Shown: positions 1-11,275 of the stretch, one piece after another
Layout: the number at the start of each line of letters is the position of its first letter
Numbering within the stretch: the stretch's first letter is position 1
NCBI GenBank assembly: GCA_015179125.1
Contig: WHVA01000239.1
Location: 1-64,000, forward strand
Direction of reading: 5' to 3'
Length of the DNA stretch: 64,000 nt
From: Gautieria morchelliformis
Lineage: Eukaryota > Basidiomycota > Agaricomycetes > Gomphales > Gomphaceae
Position numbers and translations under genes: made by a program
The notes under the pieces: generated by a model
What the model was told of the DNA's origin: nothing
The model's database searches: none
Seen by the model: only the letters and a program-made list of their open reading frames with translations

Positions 1-1042
1 AACCACGGGAAGCAGCAATGCGATGGGTATTATGGTTCCTGCAGGTAGAAATAGGCCTTGTAATTCACTATATCAATTTAAAATGTATATTCTACTTTAA
101 ACTGAACAGAAATCAACCTAAAATGAATTATCAATCTATATCATGGTATCAAGCTTAGCGAGTCCCATCTTCATGCACACCGACAAGCAAGTATGGTCCA
201 TCTGAAAGTGCAGGAGCCCAGTCCTGTGATAGTCATGAGGGAAACCCCGGTTGAGAGGGTATAGGCCGTCGTTGCGATCCCTATGCAGGAATGTTCGTCA
301 GACAGCTAGGAGTGTCACATTAATGTACTCGTGGGTTGTGGCACCAATAACATAAGCCTTCTCGGCATTCTCATTGTCCCTCATGTCTGTGAGGCTATAA
401 GGAGATGGAAAACAGGGTAAATCATTTTCACTCACATGAAAATTGCGTGTGAACCGCCTTTCCGCTGTTCTCAACGCAAGTAAAATGTGAGAACGCATGG
501 AGGGTCTGATCGATGAGAGAGGCCGTGGGCACGTTTCCAGCTCATACCAATGCTCAGTGGCGACAATACATTAGGGGCGAGGAGCACAAACCCACTCCAA
601 CCGCTCAGAAGCATTGGCATCGGGCGCTCTAGCAAACTCAAACAGCCAAGACAACTCTGGAACATTGGGATTGAATGACAGAAAGTTCCATATACTAATG
701 GAGCACTACATACCTGCAACCTGAACCTGGGCTGCTGATGCCTGTGTCACAAATTGCGAGTAGAGGACATCCAAGTTGAAGAAACGTTCCAACTCCAAAC
801 CCATTGTCATGACGCGTCTATTTCTCATATTCGGGTGCTCTGTCTTACCATTTGTCACCCCATCTCCGTGTTCGTTCCGATTGCCATTGTCATGTTCAGC
901 AACCGATCCTCGCTGTTCACGACAATGACCATGGTTATGCCGTCAACAAGCGATCGATGTCTTCAGACTAACTTAAGCAGTCATTGTTGGGCCTACCACC
1001 TCCTCTGCTCGGCCCTCTTCGATGGTGTTCTGACAATCGGAT
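1..1042. other. Unassigned flank; possible minus-strand gene remnant at about 298-719
   Basis: The minus strand between about 719 and 298 reads as protein-like sequence in two frames, with an in-frame TAA between them (near 568-570). I do not recognise the family. It could be a decayed coding piece or chance. I see nothing else I can support before the LTR that begins at 1043. Confidence 0.2.
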
Positions 1043-2527
1043 TGCCATGACCTATGTATTTCCTGCACCTTGTTACCCCCATTTCCTCGTTCGCTACTCC
1101 TCCTCCGTGTTCGCTCGGCTTCGCCCCTCCCTTCGACCACGCCTCCTCTATGTTCTCTCCGTTCACCCTTTGCCGCATTTCGCCGAACCGCTATTCGCTG
1201 CTCGCACATTTCGCCAACAAAGGCACGCCATCAAATACGATTGGTACCATTTACCCGGCATGATGATTCATCACTAACCCGATCTGTTGGGTGCATTTAT
1301 GCTCCTGCACCAAAATCAAGCATAATATATCCAATTTGTTGTGTGGTTTCTCAATTTCTTCTCACATTGTTCTTGTATCATACATCCATTTCTCTGGTTA
1401 TTTTCGAAATTTTCCACTCACTCCCTATCTCTCCATTTCATCTTATTATTCCTACTTTCACAAGCGGCTGCACCCAGCGGAGTCTGAAATGACTTCGACG
1501 CGCGAGCTCTTGGGCGCTAAAGGGCCGGGTAGTAGTACATGCGCAGTGAAACAGATTTCCCCCTCTCTCAGTGACAACTAAATTCACTGAGAGAGGCAAG
1601 TAAATTAGTCTAGTATTCTTTCGATTTATTAACCTAGAAATCCTCTGTAGTGAATTGTTTTCTAGGTAGTGTATAATATATTTAAAGTGACAACTAAATT
1701 CACTGAGAGAGTGAATTAATTTCTAGTCTATTCTTTTGAGCAACAAGTCCATACCTATTGCCTATAATTCCTGTCTACTACACGATCATCTTCTTAAATC
1801 CAACCCCTTTGGGTTTTCGTATGGCCAAAGTATGTTCGCGGAGCATTCCCTCAGAGGATCATGTGGGATCGACCCAGTGGACGAAGAGTCCATGCAGGGT
1901 GACATGTATGCGGGCCTCAAGACATGGTTTCGTACATAAGTACCTTCGCCACCTTTACTCTCCGTCGTTTCATATTCGCACCCCTCTCTCACTCTATTGT
2001 ATGTTTATTCCATCTCCTTAGTATCATGACTGCGCACCCCTATCTAACCCTGACTCATGACGGCCTCTTTCCTATTCGATGATACCATACGAGCATTCGA
2101 TATAAGTAGTTTACATTCGCATGTATATTCCCCTGTTCAATTATCATACGTCATCCATCTTGTGCAAACTTGACCTCGCTGTGATCATCGTCTTGAGCCT
2201 CTCCTTGAAGATTTCCATCTTCAACCAGCAGAGGACTTAGACATCACTGGTTAGTTCTCATACTTCATCTTCGTTACCTTCGCCAGCGAAGGGACCATCG
2301 AAACTTAGACAGCCCTTCCGCACATCTTGCACGTTGCGTCGTCAAGTGCTGCGAGCTGTTTCGCTACGACTGTAGACAGGGCGAGCCCCGTTCGGGTAAC
2401 CCCTTTGTTTCGTGAACATTCATCGGTTCACTTATTCGCCGAACGGCATACTTATTCGCACAAGTTATTCGGGCATTCGTTGTGTTCACTAATACACAAT
2501 ATTAACACCTACAAACCAATCTTGACA
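1043..2527 (+). mobile_element. Gypsy-type solo LTR, copy A, interrupted
   Basis: This is the most diverged of five copies of one LTR family in the window; the others start at 24692, 31024, 59347 and 60527. The family runs from TGTCATGACC to CAATCTTGACA, about 1.03 kb, so the ends are inverted TGTCA/TGACA. Here the start has decayed to TGCCATGACC. A copia-type LTR with its target duplication sits inside at 1285-1787; without it, copy A is about 980 bp. The flanking five bases (CGGAT and CCCAT) match only partly, which fits an old insertion. A TATAAGTAG motif in the second half is a candidate promoter element and suggests the plus strand is the sense strand of the LTR. Confidence 0.8.
1285..1782 (+). 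mobile_element. Copia-type solo LTR (498 bp) inserted in LTR copy A
   Basis: It begins TGTTGGGTGCATTTATGCTC and ends CTACTACA. The first 37 bases or so match the LTR that starts at 21508 after a polypurine tract, and the end matches that LTR's end near 24062. The five bases CGATC occur directly on both sides (1280-1284 and 1783-1787), a clean target-site duplication. Removing the LTR plus one duplication restores the uninterrupted sequence of the other gypsy-type copies at this point. Inside is a hairpin at about 1562-1594 (arms CTCTCTCAGTGA and TCACTGAGAGAG) that is partly repeated near 1690-1711. No internal coding region is present, so this is a solo LTR left by recombination. Confidence 0.9.
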
Positions 2528-2628
2528 CCCATATGGTTTGAGAAAAGTACATGATTCCAAACTTGTATGGCCAAATATTTGGCTGGTTCAGATGTACCCT
2601 CCAATTGCAGTAGACACTTCATTCAGTG

Positions 2629-5273
2629 CTACTCAGTACAAACTATAAAACATAGGATTGCATGACTTACTGGAGTAAACTGATAGTCATTCCGATGGTA
2701 GGAAGTTGGTTCATTGGAGAACTTAATGGTAGCCCGCTTCGGGGTGGCAGGATGAAACTCAGTGGTATTCCCATCCTCGTCAAGACAAGCAGAAGTCAGG
2801 TATATGGGCCATTCCTGTGAGTCTATAGGATTGTTGAGTATGGAGGGTTCATCCATCATGGCATTGGTGTGAGACTTTGATGTCAAAGGATGACTAATGG
2901 CCATCTCAGAATCCTCCTGGCTTGAAGATTGTTCGTGAGAGCTAATGTGTCGTACAGCAATTTTGGGAGACAGCTTGGAGTAGTTTGCATGTGAAAGCTT
3001 CAATTGTTGAGTTTTCTTGATTGTCACCATCGTAGGTGTGAGTCCTAAACCACGACAGATCGAATTGCAGTGGTGCTGCCGTTTGAACTCATTGATACCG
3101 TCAATGCCTTGATCACCGAGTCCTGAATCGCCCGCGAGCCTATATTATCAATTAACACATGAGCCAGGCATTTTATAGAAGGTGGGAATACATGTGGGTC
3201 ATCTTATCGAACAATGTCAGCTGGTTAGTGTCACGAATACCTCCGACGTAAACAGGCACTTCAATCCCTGATAGTCTGTTAGCTAGAGAAATTTATAACA
3301 CAAAGTACAATGACCTTGTATGTCAACGAGCATAAGAGCCTCGCTAGATACCACGAGTGAAAAATGTGCAAGTACATCCATGGTATGTCCCATTAGGGAT
3401 TTGTCATTCTGGCCAGCCATGGCCGTCCCCGAGTACTTTGTAATAGTCTGGTTTGCTAGCATGGGATCGACAAGGTAGCACCAGCCAGCCTTGGGACCAT
3501 CAACCACCGTGGCAATCCAGCTGTCGGCAAATGTAAAGGCTGACATTATAGATGTAACACTGAAGGTAATGAGTTTATAAACTGAAACATACCATAAATC
3601 TGAACCTCCTTGTCAGTGGAATCCACTTGGAAAAGCTTGCCAATGTCAGTGGCAATGATATGGCGTGAGAGTTCATGCTCGATCTGGTCCTTGTTGTCTT
3701 GAATGGAGATCAGCGTGTCAGATGAGCCGAGGAAGTGAAAGGATTTTGCGGCAAAAACCTCAGCTCCAATGGTCATCTAAAGAATATGAGTGAGAGGTTC
3801 TCTGTAGCGGATGTTGGACTACATACTCTGTACATGGTCTTTGTTGTTCCAGTGGCCTGCACCTGGGCACCGATCTCCACGGAAAGTGGCTCCACAGATG
3901 TTACCAGTGTGGCAGTGCCATCCTTGCCAAGTATTCCTGTGGTGCGAGTGACTTTGGTAGGTACTCCATGAACGACGGTAGTTTGGTAGAGGCGCGTAGT
4001 AATGGGCAGTACAGGATTCACTGTAAACTGAACTAAACACAGCTGTGAGTTAATAGGATAGTTGTAGAAACACACCCTTGCGCCGGTGTGTGGCTGGCCT
4101 CAATGACTCATCAGTTTCCGATTCAGGACCTCCCTCCAGTTGCGCCCGACCACGTTTCTTGGCTTCACGTTTGTTGTACTGGTATTCATATTCTTGTGTG
4201 GCTGAGAGTATGACAAAGCCATAGCAACGCAGAGATCCCCGTTTGGCTTCTGTCTTGCTAACATAGGTGTCCTCCATCGAAGGCTCAGTGACAGCAGACC
4301 ATAGTGCAGATACGGTAGAGGCAGTCCATATATCTAGGAATTTGCAGCCTTTTTTGCCTTTGGAGCCACCCCTGATAGAAATCTGGGAGCTGTGCGGCTG
4401 GATTAATATCCGTTGGAATGAATCACAACTACGAACGGACTCTTCAAGGAGCAAGGACAGTCGCTTTTGGACCTCCTGCCTAATTGCAGCAGAAAAGAAT
4501 TGCACCAATTCTTGCCAAGGCAATCCATGGTGGCGACATGGGTGACCTGGCCCATTTGCCATGTCTCAGACTTCTTACCGATTTGAAGTGTCCATGAGTC
4601 AAGCTATTCGATCAGTGTGCGTGAATAAATAGCTCGTATGAAGATGAATCAGTGATTTGACTTGCCCACACATTTATTTTCTGTAGTTTGAGATGACGAG
4701 CGACTTGATTGCCTGTAGCATAGGATACCTTACGCTTCTGAATACTTTGTGCCTCCCCCGAAACATTCTTGAGCGCATTGACGTGTGCATTATGCAATTT
4801 TGCAATGATATCATCAGCACGATTTGCCTGCTAATGTTTAGTGAGGATAATTGCATGAGGATTCACTGGTCAGCATATATTCACATACCTCTCTGTTAGC
4901 AGGACCCTGGAACGCAAATGGGGCGAGAGCAGGTCTGTCAGCCTGAGGGTTTGGAGGATTATTGACAGCATCATTGACTTGAGAGGCCAGACCATCTTCT
5001 GAGAGAGAGGTATTAAGACAGTGACGATTAGAGTAAGCCAATGATACAGAATTCACCATATCGTTTGCAGTAGCCACAGCGAGAAGGATCAGATAAACGG
5101 GGGTACATCTTTCCGCACTTGGGACACTGCATCCCAGAAGCCTCCTTTCCGCTGTCAAGTTCAACACATTTCGCACACCTGGGCGATGTGATGCTCAGAT
5201 ATTGGAATGATTGAGTGCATGCAATGCAGATGCAGGTGTCATCTGGAGGGCATTCACTCTGTGAGACTGACAT
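2629..5273 (-). CDS. Alpha-kinase domain protein with Cys-rich N-terminus
   Basis: Likely an atypical (MHCK/EF2K-type) serine/threonine kinase. The start ATG at 5273-5271 opens an exon with CxxC pairs (CICIACTQSF, RCAKCVELD, QCPKCGKMY, CGYCKRY), a zinc-binding-like N-terminus that I recall from mushroom alpha-kinases. The kinase core lies in the 3' exons: IQDNKDQIEHELSRH (about 3690), WCYLVDPMLANQTITKYSG (about 3470), LVDIQG (about 3315), LFDKMTH (about 3205), then GLGDQGIDGINEF and HHCNSICRGLGL (about 3120-3040), the expected order of the fold. Canonical short introns join these exons (for example about 3726-3777 and 3546-3594, read on the minus strand). The exon border near 4560-4680 is unresolved and holds stops in simple read-through, so one or two small exons are uncertain. 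About 130 residues follow the kinase domain. The gene ends about 100 bp from LTR copy A. Confidence 0.72.
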
Positions 5274-6062
5274 GAGGGCACAAAAGCGTTTGGCGGAGCA
5301 GCAAGTTGAATGGGGGAACACAAAGTTCAATTGTTTATAAGGCATCCACATTTGTGGTTGCCACTCGATAGGCACTGGAGTGGACACGAGGAGTCACGTG
5401 ATTCGATACAGTGCGTGTGCAGTCCCACACGAACCATAGGCTCGGGGCGGGTGCGCTGTAGAGAAAGGTAGAGAGTCATGAGCGTATGAGCAGCTGACAG
5501 ATCCTCAGCGGTCTCGTGGTATATACGGCGGTCTCTATGATGATAACGAAGACACCATTCGTATGTTCTGGAAGGTGCATCTTTCATTTGCCTTGACTGT
5601 GGTCACGTCTTACCCACGTTGACAGCAGCCAACTCCTTTGATCACGAGCAGCGCTGCGGACTACTGAAGTTTTGTGATGTTCAAGGAGCTGAACCCGAAG
5701 TTCTGTATCCATGACTCTAGCAGGGTTAAGCAACGTCTGCCCACATCCAGCACTTGCGTAGATCTACCAAAGGTGTGCTATTCTTGGCACTTCGTAGCGT
5801 GTCTAATCTAATGTCTGGCATGCCGCTAAATTGTATAGACGTATATCTTCGACTCAAACCTCGATTATTCTTAGTAGCCTCCGGTGGAACACGTATTATG
5901 CAATCATATTCTCTCCGATCCAGAGCAAGCTAGCATGGCTTCCAGCGATGATGATGATGCTGCTCTTCCACCTACCCTTTAGTAAGTAGTCGATAGATTC
6001 TATTTTCCTACATTTTATTGGGACGTTGGGAGGATCGGCGGCTCCCTCGGGGCAGCCACGTA
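5274..6062. other. Intergenic, nothing supported
   Basis: An open frame on the minus strand at 5327-5587 lies just upstream of the alpha-kinase start and could be 5' leader or an extra exon, but it has no recognisable motif. Otherwise I see no coding, RNA or repeat signal. Confidence 0.3.
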
Positions 6063-6414
6063 CTAATGACAGGCAAATATCTGGGTAGGTAGCCTGAAGC
6101 CTCGACGCTGATAATCTTTTGACTGCGATAGTAATAGACTCATGTGTCCAAGCTATACGTGTTCCGCTCCAGCTACACGAGGATGCATACTCAGTTATAG
6201 AACAAAGCTCTTGAATTCTGAAAGAATGGCAAAGAAAGTACACACACACCTCTGCATCGAGCTCTTTCCGCACTCGGTCCTCCTCGTCAGCCTTGATCAA
6301 CAGATGGTTGTCGTCGAGGTCTGGGATGATAAAGTGCTGTGTCTCGTCCATGTTGACAAGGAGCTGCTTGACGGCTGGGTCGCTATATAAGTAATTCCGC
6401 AAACAAACAGTCAT
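6063..6414 (-). CDS. tfb5: TFB5-like subunit of transcription/repair factor TFIIH
   Basis: The exon at 6250-6382 (minus strand) encodes DPAVKQLLVNMDE, then FIIPDLDDNHLLIKADE, closely following the small TFIIH subunit TFB5/GTF2H5 (usually about 70 residues), which stabilises TFIIH in nucleotide excision repair and transcription. A canonical acceptor (TATAG) precedes the exon and a donor (GTGTGTG) follows it; a last exon from 6152 would end at 6063-6065. The first coding exon is not clear: the family normally starts a few residues before the CDP/SDP motif, and no good ATG exon is seen upstream. The ATG at 6414 would read through the presumed intron without a stop. The gene is either functional with an exon I missed or a copy that lost its start. 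Confidence 0.55.
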
Positions 6415-6648
6415 TCACGGATCTGAGAACGCTATGCCTGCCCGGCTTATGCTCCCAGTCAGGCTAATTATTTGGACTCGACAGTCAATATAAGCTTTAA
6501 AGTAGTACTACTGTCACTGTGAGTATTAGGTCCCGTTATTTTGCAAATGGCTCATCTCTGGATCATGTGCGTTTATTTACCTGGCCTCACTGCTCAATTA
6601 ACTGACGTCAGCCGGAGTGGCACTCAGTTTCAACGATCTTCCTCCTTA

Positions 6649-8244
6649 ATGTCACGCAGCCCCAACAAAAGCGGCAAGAACCAGCATGGGAGTTCAGTAT
6701 GTATGCAACAGTCTGTCGAGTGTCACTGACTCTCCATGTTAATGTTGAGCCGTAGTAGCAGACCATGAATTCTGGACTCCAATCATTCAAAATTATCGCA
6801 ATAAGGGCTTGAGACAACGTGATATACCAGAGCAGATTGCAAAGGACCATGATGGGCGCAAGATCAGGTGCGTTACTTAGCTATTACTGCGAATGTTACT
6901 TCATTTATACCATGGTCCCATGCAGTATACGTTCCATTTCACGGCTTATTAACAAGTATGACTTGAAGACCGCTCGACTGCCACGCCTGTCACTTCCAGA
7001 AATGGTTGACACTATTCCTCAAGTGACCGAAGAAGACCCGCTGGCATCATGGGGGATTCGACGCATTCAGGAACAACTGAGGGTGAATGGCACTCACCTG
7101 CCACGGTATGCCACCAGTTAACTTTGAAAACCCATGCACAGCTTGACATTTTACATGTTGCAGCCGCTTTATCCAAGACTTTCAATTCACTCGTGATCCT
7201 AATGAGGCTGCAGCACGATTTGCCGGCAACAAGGCCATCAGTCGTAAGGGACTTGTCAGCCCCGGGCCCAATGAAGAGTGGTGTGTTGATGGACATGACA
7301 AGCTGAAAGAGCAAATGGGAATCGAGGTATGGGGGATATGCAACAAATACTCCCGTCGTGAGCTACGTCTTTGGGCCGTTCCCAATGCATGCCTTGCTAT
7401 TGTGCCACCGGCCCTCTATCTCAGGCTAGTAAAGGCAAAGAAAGGTGCGTTATTTTTTGGTCTATGTATGCACCCTTGTCAGTGGTAAGGGTGCGAGCAG
7501 GTATACCCCTGCAGACAACCAGTGACAAAGGATCGGAGACTGGTCAGCTTGCTTCCATGCAGACTGCGCTTCGGTGAGACTGGATTCACTGGATTCACTA
7601 TGGCATTCAACAATCTTCAAACACTGATTCTAGAACTTTTTATGAGCCGGGGCTCAGCGTGGAAAATTTGCCACCCCATCGGTTCGTGAAGAGTGTGCAC
7701 AACATCACCCGTGAACATGGATGGCGCCCACTCTGGCATAAGGACCTCAAGAATGTTTTATTGGCCTGGCGTGAGGGACAGTTGGAAGTAGGATACATTG
7801 ATTCAAACCCTACTCATCGGTGTGTACACTGCATTCACGCAGGACGTAGCTTTCCATTAACAACTTAATCCCAGGATGATGGGTATTTGGCTCTGGGCTC
7901 GAGTTGTGCAAAGCCGCCTTGATAATGCACGGCAATTGAATGGAGTACACAGGGTGCGCCGACAAGACCATGTCCTCCTACCGACAGGTGGACGTGTTGA
8001 GGATTTCTATAATAATCCTGAAAAGTATGGTGGTGAAGACATGTTGATACCAGTGGATGAAGACACCATCAGTCGGTTGCTTACCGAGCATGTTCCGGAG
8101 AGGTTGTTTCAATTCGGTACTGATGAAAGCCATGCCTTGGCCACTGAGTTATTCACCCAGGTTGGTAGCCCAGTTCTGACGTCTTTGAATGCCTGGCATG
8201 TGTGGGGTACGATGATGGCTAAGTTACCAGGTGGCTTGGATTAA
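6649..8244 (+). CDS. Integrase-core (rve-like, DDE) domain protein, apparently intact
   Basis: Six or so exons with canonical introns (6861-6926 region, 7107-7164, about 7445-7500, about 7574-7630, about 7820-7874) join without stops. The N-terminal part (DHEFWTPIIQNYRNKG, DGRKISIRSISRLINKY) resembles a helix-turn-helix. The core shows EEWCVDGHDKLKEQMG and a strand pair VWGICNKYS, then LQTTSDKGSETGQ, then HNITREHGWRPLW, which can supply the D, D and E of an integrase fold. The C-terminus (FTQVGSPVLTSLNAWHVW) is typical of this mushroom family as I recall it. The start ATG at 6649 begins MSRSPNKSGKNQHG; the first donor must be the GTTCAG just downstream to keep frame. No LTR or gag lies next to it, so it is either a domesticated or a multicopy integrase-like gene. 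The reaction and substrate are unknown. Confidence 0.75.
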
Positions 8245-9916
8245 TCATTTAATGTGTGCTTCTGCTCTATTCAAAGTAGGGTCTATATTATGGAGACAAT
8301 ATACATTTTAGAATGATACGATCATGAAAGACCGACGACTCCACATGGAGCACATCAGAAACTGGTATTTCAACCGAAACTTGACTACGCACCTTAGCAC
8401 CACCTTTGGCTCCTGGAAGGCGATGAAGAGCCTGTTATCAAGGACTGGGTTAATCGATCGTGGACGGTGTGGAGGGTTTCGCTGATGAAGAAAGACTCAA
8501 GCTTTGGCTGGATCGCTTTGCGTGCGATCTTCGAAACCATCAGGCATTTGGATGATTGAGGCGCGTAATGGAGGAGCGCTTCAAAATCAACACAGAAGGT
8601 TCTACACATCAGGCAAGCAATGTACACGATTGTATTAACATCTCAGTGCCTCTCACCAACTTTCGCCTTCATTGCAGTCGTCAATGCAAAATGGTTTTCA
8701 GACACAAGCTCACAAATAACTTTCAGTACATTCCGCATATTTCTCATGAAAAGCATGAATGTCAGCCTGGACAGAGCTTGTCTTCTGGACCCAAAGGCCG
8801 CCAAAGAGCTATCACCAGCAGATGGTGATGGCTCATTCACTTGGTTTCTTTTCGGAGTGAGCGTTCCATTATTACATTAATGCTTTTATGGAGAATAAAG
8901 CTTTATTAACAGGGAATCCTTGGTAAATCAACAAATCTGGGCCGTAAACTGTTTTTTTAGCTCATTCCTGGTTTACACAGGTGACGATCCTCTTCGAGAT
9001 CGCACCTCCCAACTCCGTGCACTTGGTTTTCCGGCTAGACATCTTGGACCAATCCAGATGACTACGGACACCGCCGTAGGGGTCACCAAGCTCGTGATAC
9101 AAGGTAAACGTGAGCGGTGATGCAAAGTCATACAGGCGTTCGCTGAAACTGCTTGAAGTTCCCTTAGCTCAGATACCCTATATTGTGAGCTGACTGTCTT
9201 GTTTAAGGAATAACAAATTCACCCTATCAGGATTTTCCAACGATAACATTTAATGCTCGCGAAAGCGTGGAGATGCCATTCAGTGAGTCTTTCGATTGCT
9301 GAGATCATTCACACAAGATTTTACAGTAAAGCCAAACAGGGTATATTGCCACTGCCAACGCCGAACCTACCCTGCCATCAGGCATGCGAGAACCCTTGCA
9401 CAAAGACCTGAATAAAAGCTTCGACTTCTGAGTAGAAAAACATGTCCAATATGATACCTAGTATACAACAGCATAATCGAGGTGAGAGTTTTATGTAAAG
9501 AAAGAAGGATATCAAAGTGTTAGTACCAAACAACAAAAACAAGCAGTGGTGATAGCGCAGCGACAGTAATGGTACACGCCCTAAAATGATGACTATAGAG
9601 ATGCGATAGTGTGATGGCAAAACGATGTAAATGGGGACCAGCATATGGTATAGAAGAGGGCTATGAGAGGTTCTAGTGTAAAATTACCAATAAAGGCGCA
9701 AGTACGGCAACCTTCAACCTTTAAGATTATTACATTACGGGGTTGGTCGCCCAAGGGGGTGGTTGCCGTGGTACGTCATCTAGATTCTGGTCTGCGTGTG
9801 CGTCCTTCATGCGGTCGGGAAGGCTCATGCTCTTTCTTGCCTTCCATCGTACAAGCCGCAGCTTTGTACGTGTAACCCCTGAGGCAAGAAACAATTAGGA
9901 ATCTACACTCAAGGAT
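8245..9916. other. Unresolved region, possible decayed plus-strand exons
   Basis: Short plus-strand stretches look coding-like (about 8425-8560, 8700-8855, 8980-9105) and some end at plausible splice sites, for example a donor after VIQG near 9100 and an acceptor near 9232. They do not assemble into one frame and I do not recognise a family. From about 9380 to 9660 I see only low-complexity A/T-rich sequence. Confidence 0.25.
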
Positions 9917-10695
9917 TGTTATACGGAACTATACGGACAATCAGCAATATCAGCCTTGTCTTCGTCCAAGAATGGGTTATCTTGCTTCATCACCTGGTCT
10001 TGCAGGGCGTATAGGCACCAGAGCGATTCTTCATACAGCTGCTCGCACTCATCAGGTGACGAATCTTGATCCAGGAGCTCTTTACGCGCTGCTGTGCGAC
10101 TCTGTGTTGAATAATTAGCACAAGATGGATGAGTAACGTATCAAGAACAGGCATCATACAAGTTGTAATGCACGGTCGTGGACAAGCTGGTCTATCCATG
10201 CAGAGTCCTCAGCCTCAAACTCCACCGGAAGCCACGTCTTAACAAGTGCCGCGCGATCGTTGCACTTGATGAAGTTATTTTTGAACCAAATTAAAGCTAC
10301 CCCGGCCGCGTCAGCAACCAGATGTCGTCTTTCGTCCTGACTTACCATCATCGAAGCCGTCGCTGGCTCCAACATCTTCTCCTGGAAATCTCATCTCGAA
10401 GTCGGCCTGGTACCGCTTGAGCGCATCGATTCCTTTCTGGGAGAACCCCATAAGGAGCATGTACAACGCAACACAAGTGACTGCATACCATTGGCCCTCT
10501 GCCTCGATTTTCTTCCTCCGTTCCGCCTTGCGATCCGGCTCACCCTCCTTTCAGGCAAACTTCTTTGGGTCCGGTAACGGTTCTGCATCCATTCAAGATT
10601 AGCCCAGATGGCATCACAGAATAACTGCCGACTCATTCTGCGGGATCGCCTTGACATAGTCGTTGTAGAAGACATTAGAGCCATGTCTGTTGACA
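9917..10695 (-). pseudogene. atg1: ATG1 (autophagy kinase) C-terminal fragment
   Basis: Read on the minus strand, exons give PLPDPKKFA, AVTCVALYMLLMGFSQKGID, GASDGFDDG, WFKNNFIKCNDRAALVKTW, WIDQLVHDRALQL and YEESLWCLYALQDQVM, in the order found in the C-terminal (MIT-like, ATG13-binding) region of basidiomycete ATG1. Introns at about 10303-10351 and 10104-10161 are canonical, so the piece came from genomic DNA and not from a spliced transcript. An in-frame TGA interrupts it after KKFA, the kinase domain is absent, and the next sequence upstream is a piece of a different gene (YME2). It is therefore a truncated, probably non-functional copy. Confidence 0.68.
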
Positions 10696-10904
10696 TCAAG
10701 GGCCTTACTCAAGGCCAGTCAGCCTCGCACACATGAACCTGCGGAAACATGCTTCACAACCTTTAAGTTACTTTCTAGAACTTGTACTGCTTAGGAATAG
10801 CCCTACGAACGAGGAGCTGGATGGGTTGTTGCGGGAAGCCGACTTGATGAATAATCTGTCGAGTGGGTCGGTCAACGATTTTTCACGTGGATTGCCGGAC
10901 GTAC

Positions 10905-11275
10905 AGTTTCAAGATCACTAGCTCGACCATCCAATCGTTCAATGAGCTGTGTCTCCTCTGGGCTGATGTTATATTCGACGCTTGCTTCTTGAACCTTCTT
11001 GTTGATGAATGCTAAAGAGCTCGCGGGGTCTGCATCCGCTAGAGCAACGGTATTAAGAGGCTCTGTGGGCAATGCTGTTCGCTATTGTCAATATCAATAA
11101 AGTATTTTTTTGAAGAGCCGTGCACACCTTTCGCCAGTAGTTTGGCACTCTCGCGGTTATCACTGACAACGATGACATGAGCGATCTGACAAGAAGGTAT
11201 AAAACTGAGTGTGTCGTTGAAGCCAATAAACAATTACCCACACGATTCGAAACCAGATCTGCTGGACAATACGCG
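10905..11275 (-). pseudogene. yme2: YME2/RNA12 (mitochondrial) internal fragment
   Basis: The minus strand reads ADLVSNR, then after a canonical intron IAHVIVVSDNRESAKLLAK, then after a second intron ALPTEPLNTVALADADPASS and ETQLIERLDGRASDLET. These follow the conserved core of YME2 (RNA12 domain), an inner-membrane protein linked to mitochondrial DNA maintenance. The piece begins and ends abruptly: the N-terminal RNA-recognition part and the C-terminus are missing, and about 200 bp downstream the ATG1 fragment begins on the same strand. The introns are retained, so it is a copied genomic segment. Confidence 0.7.
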
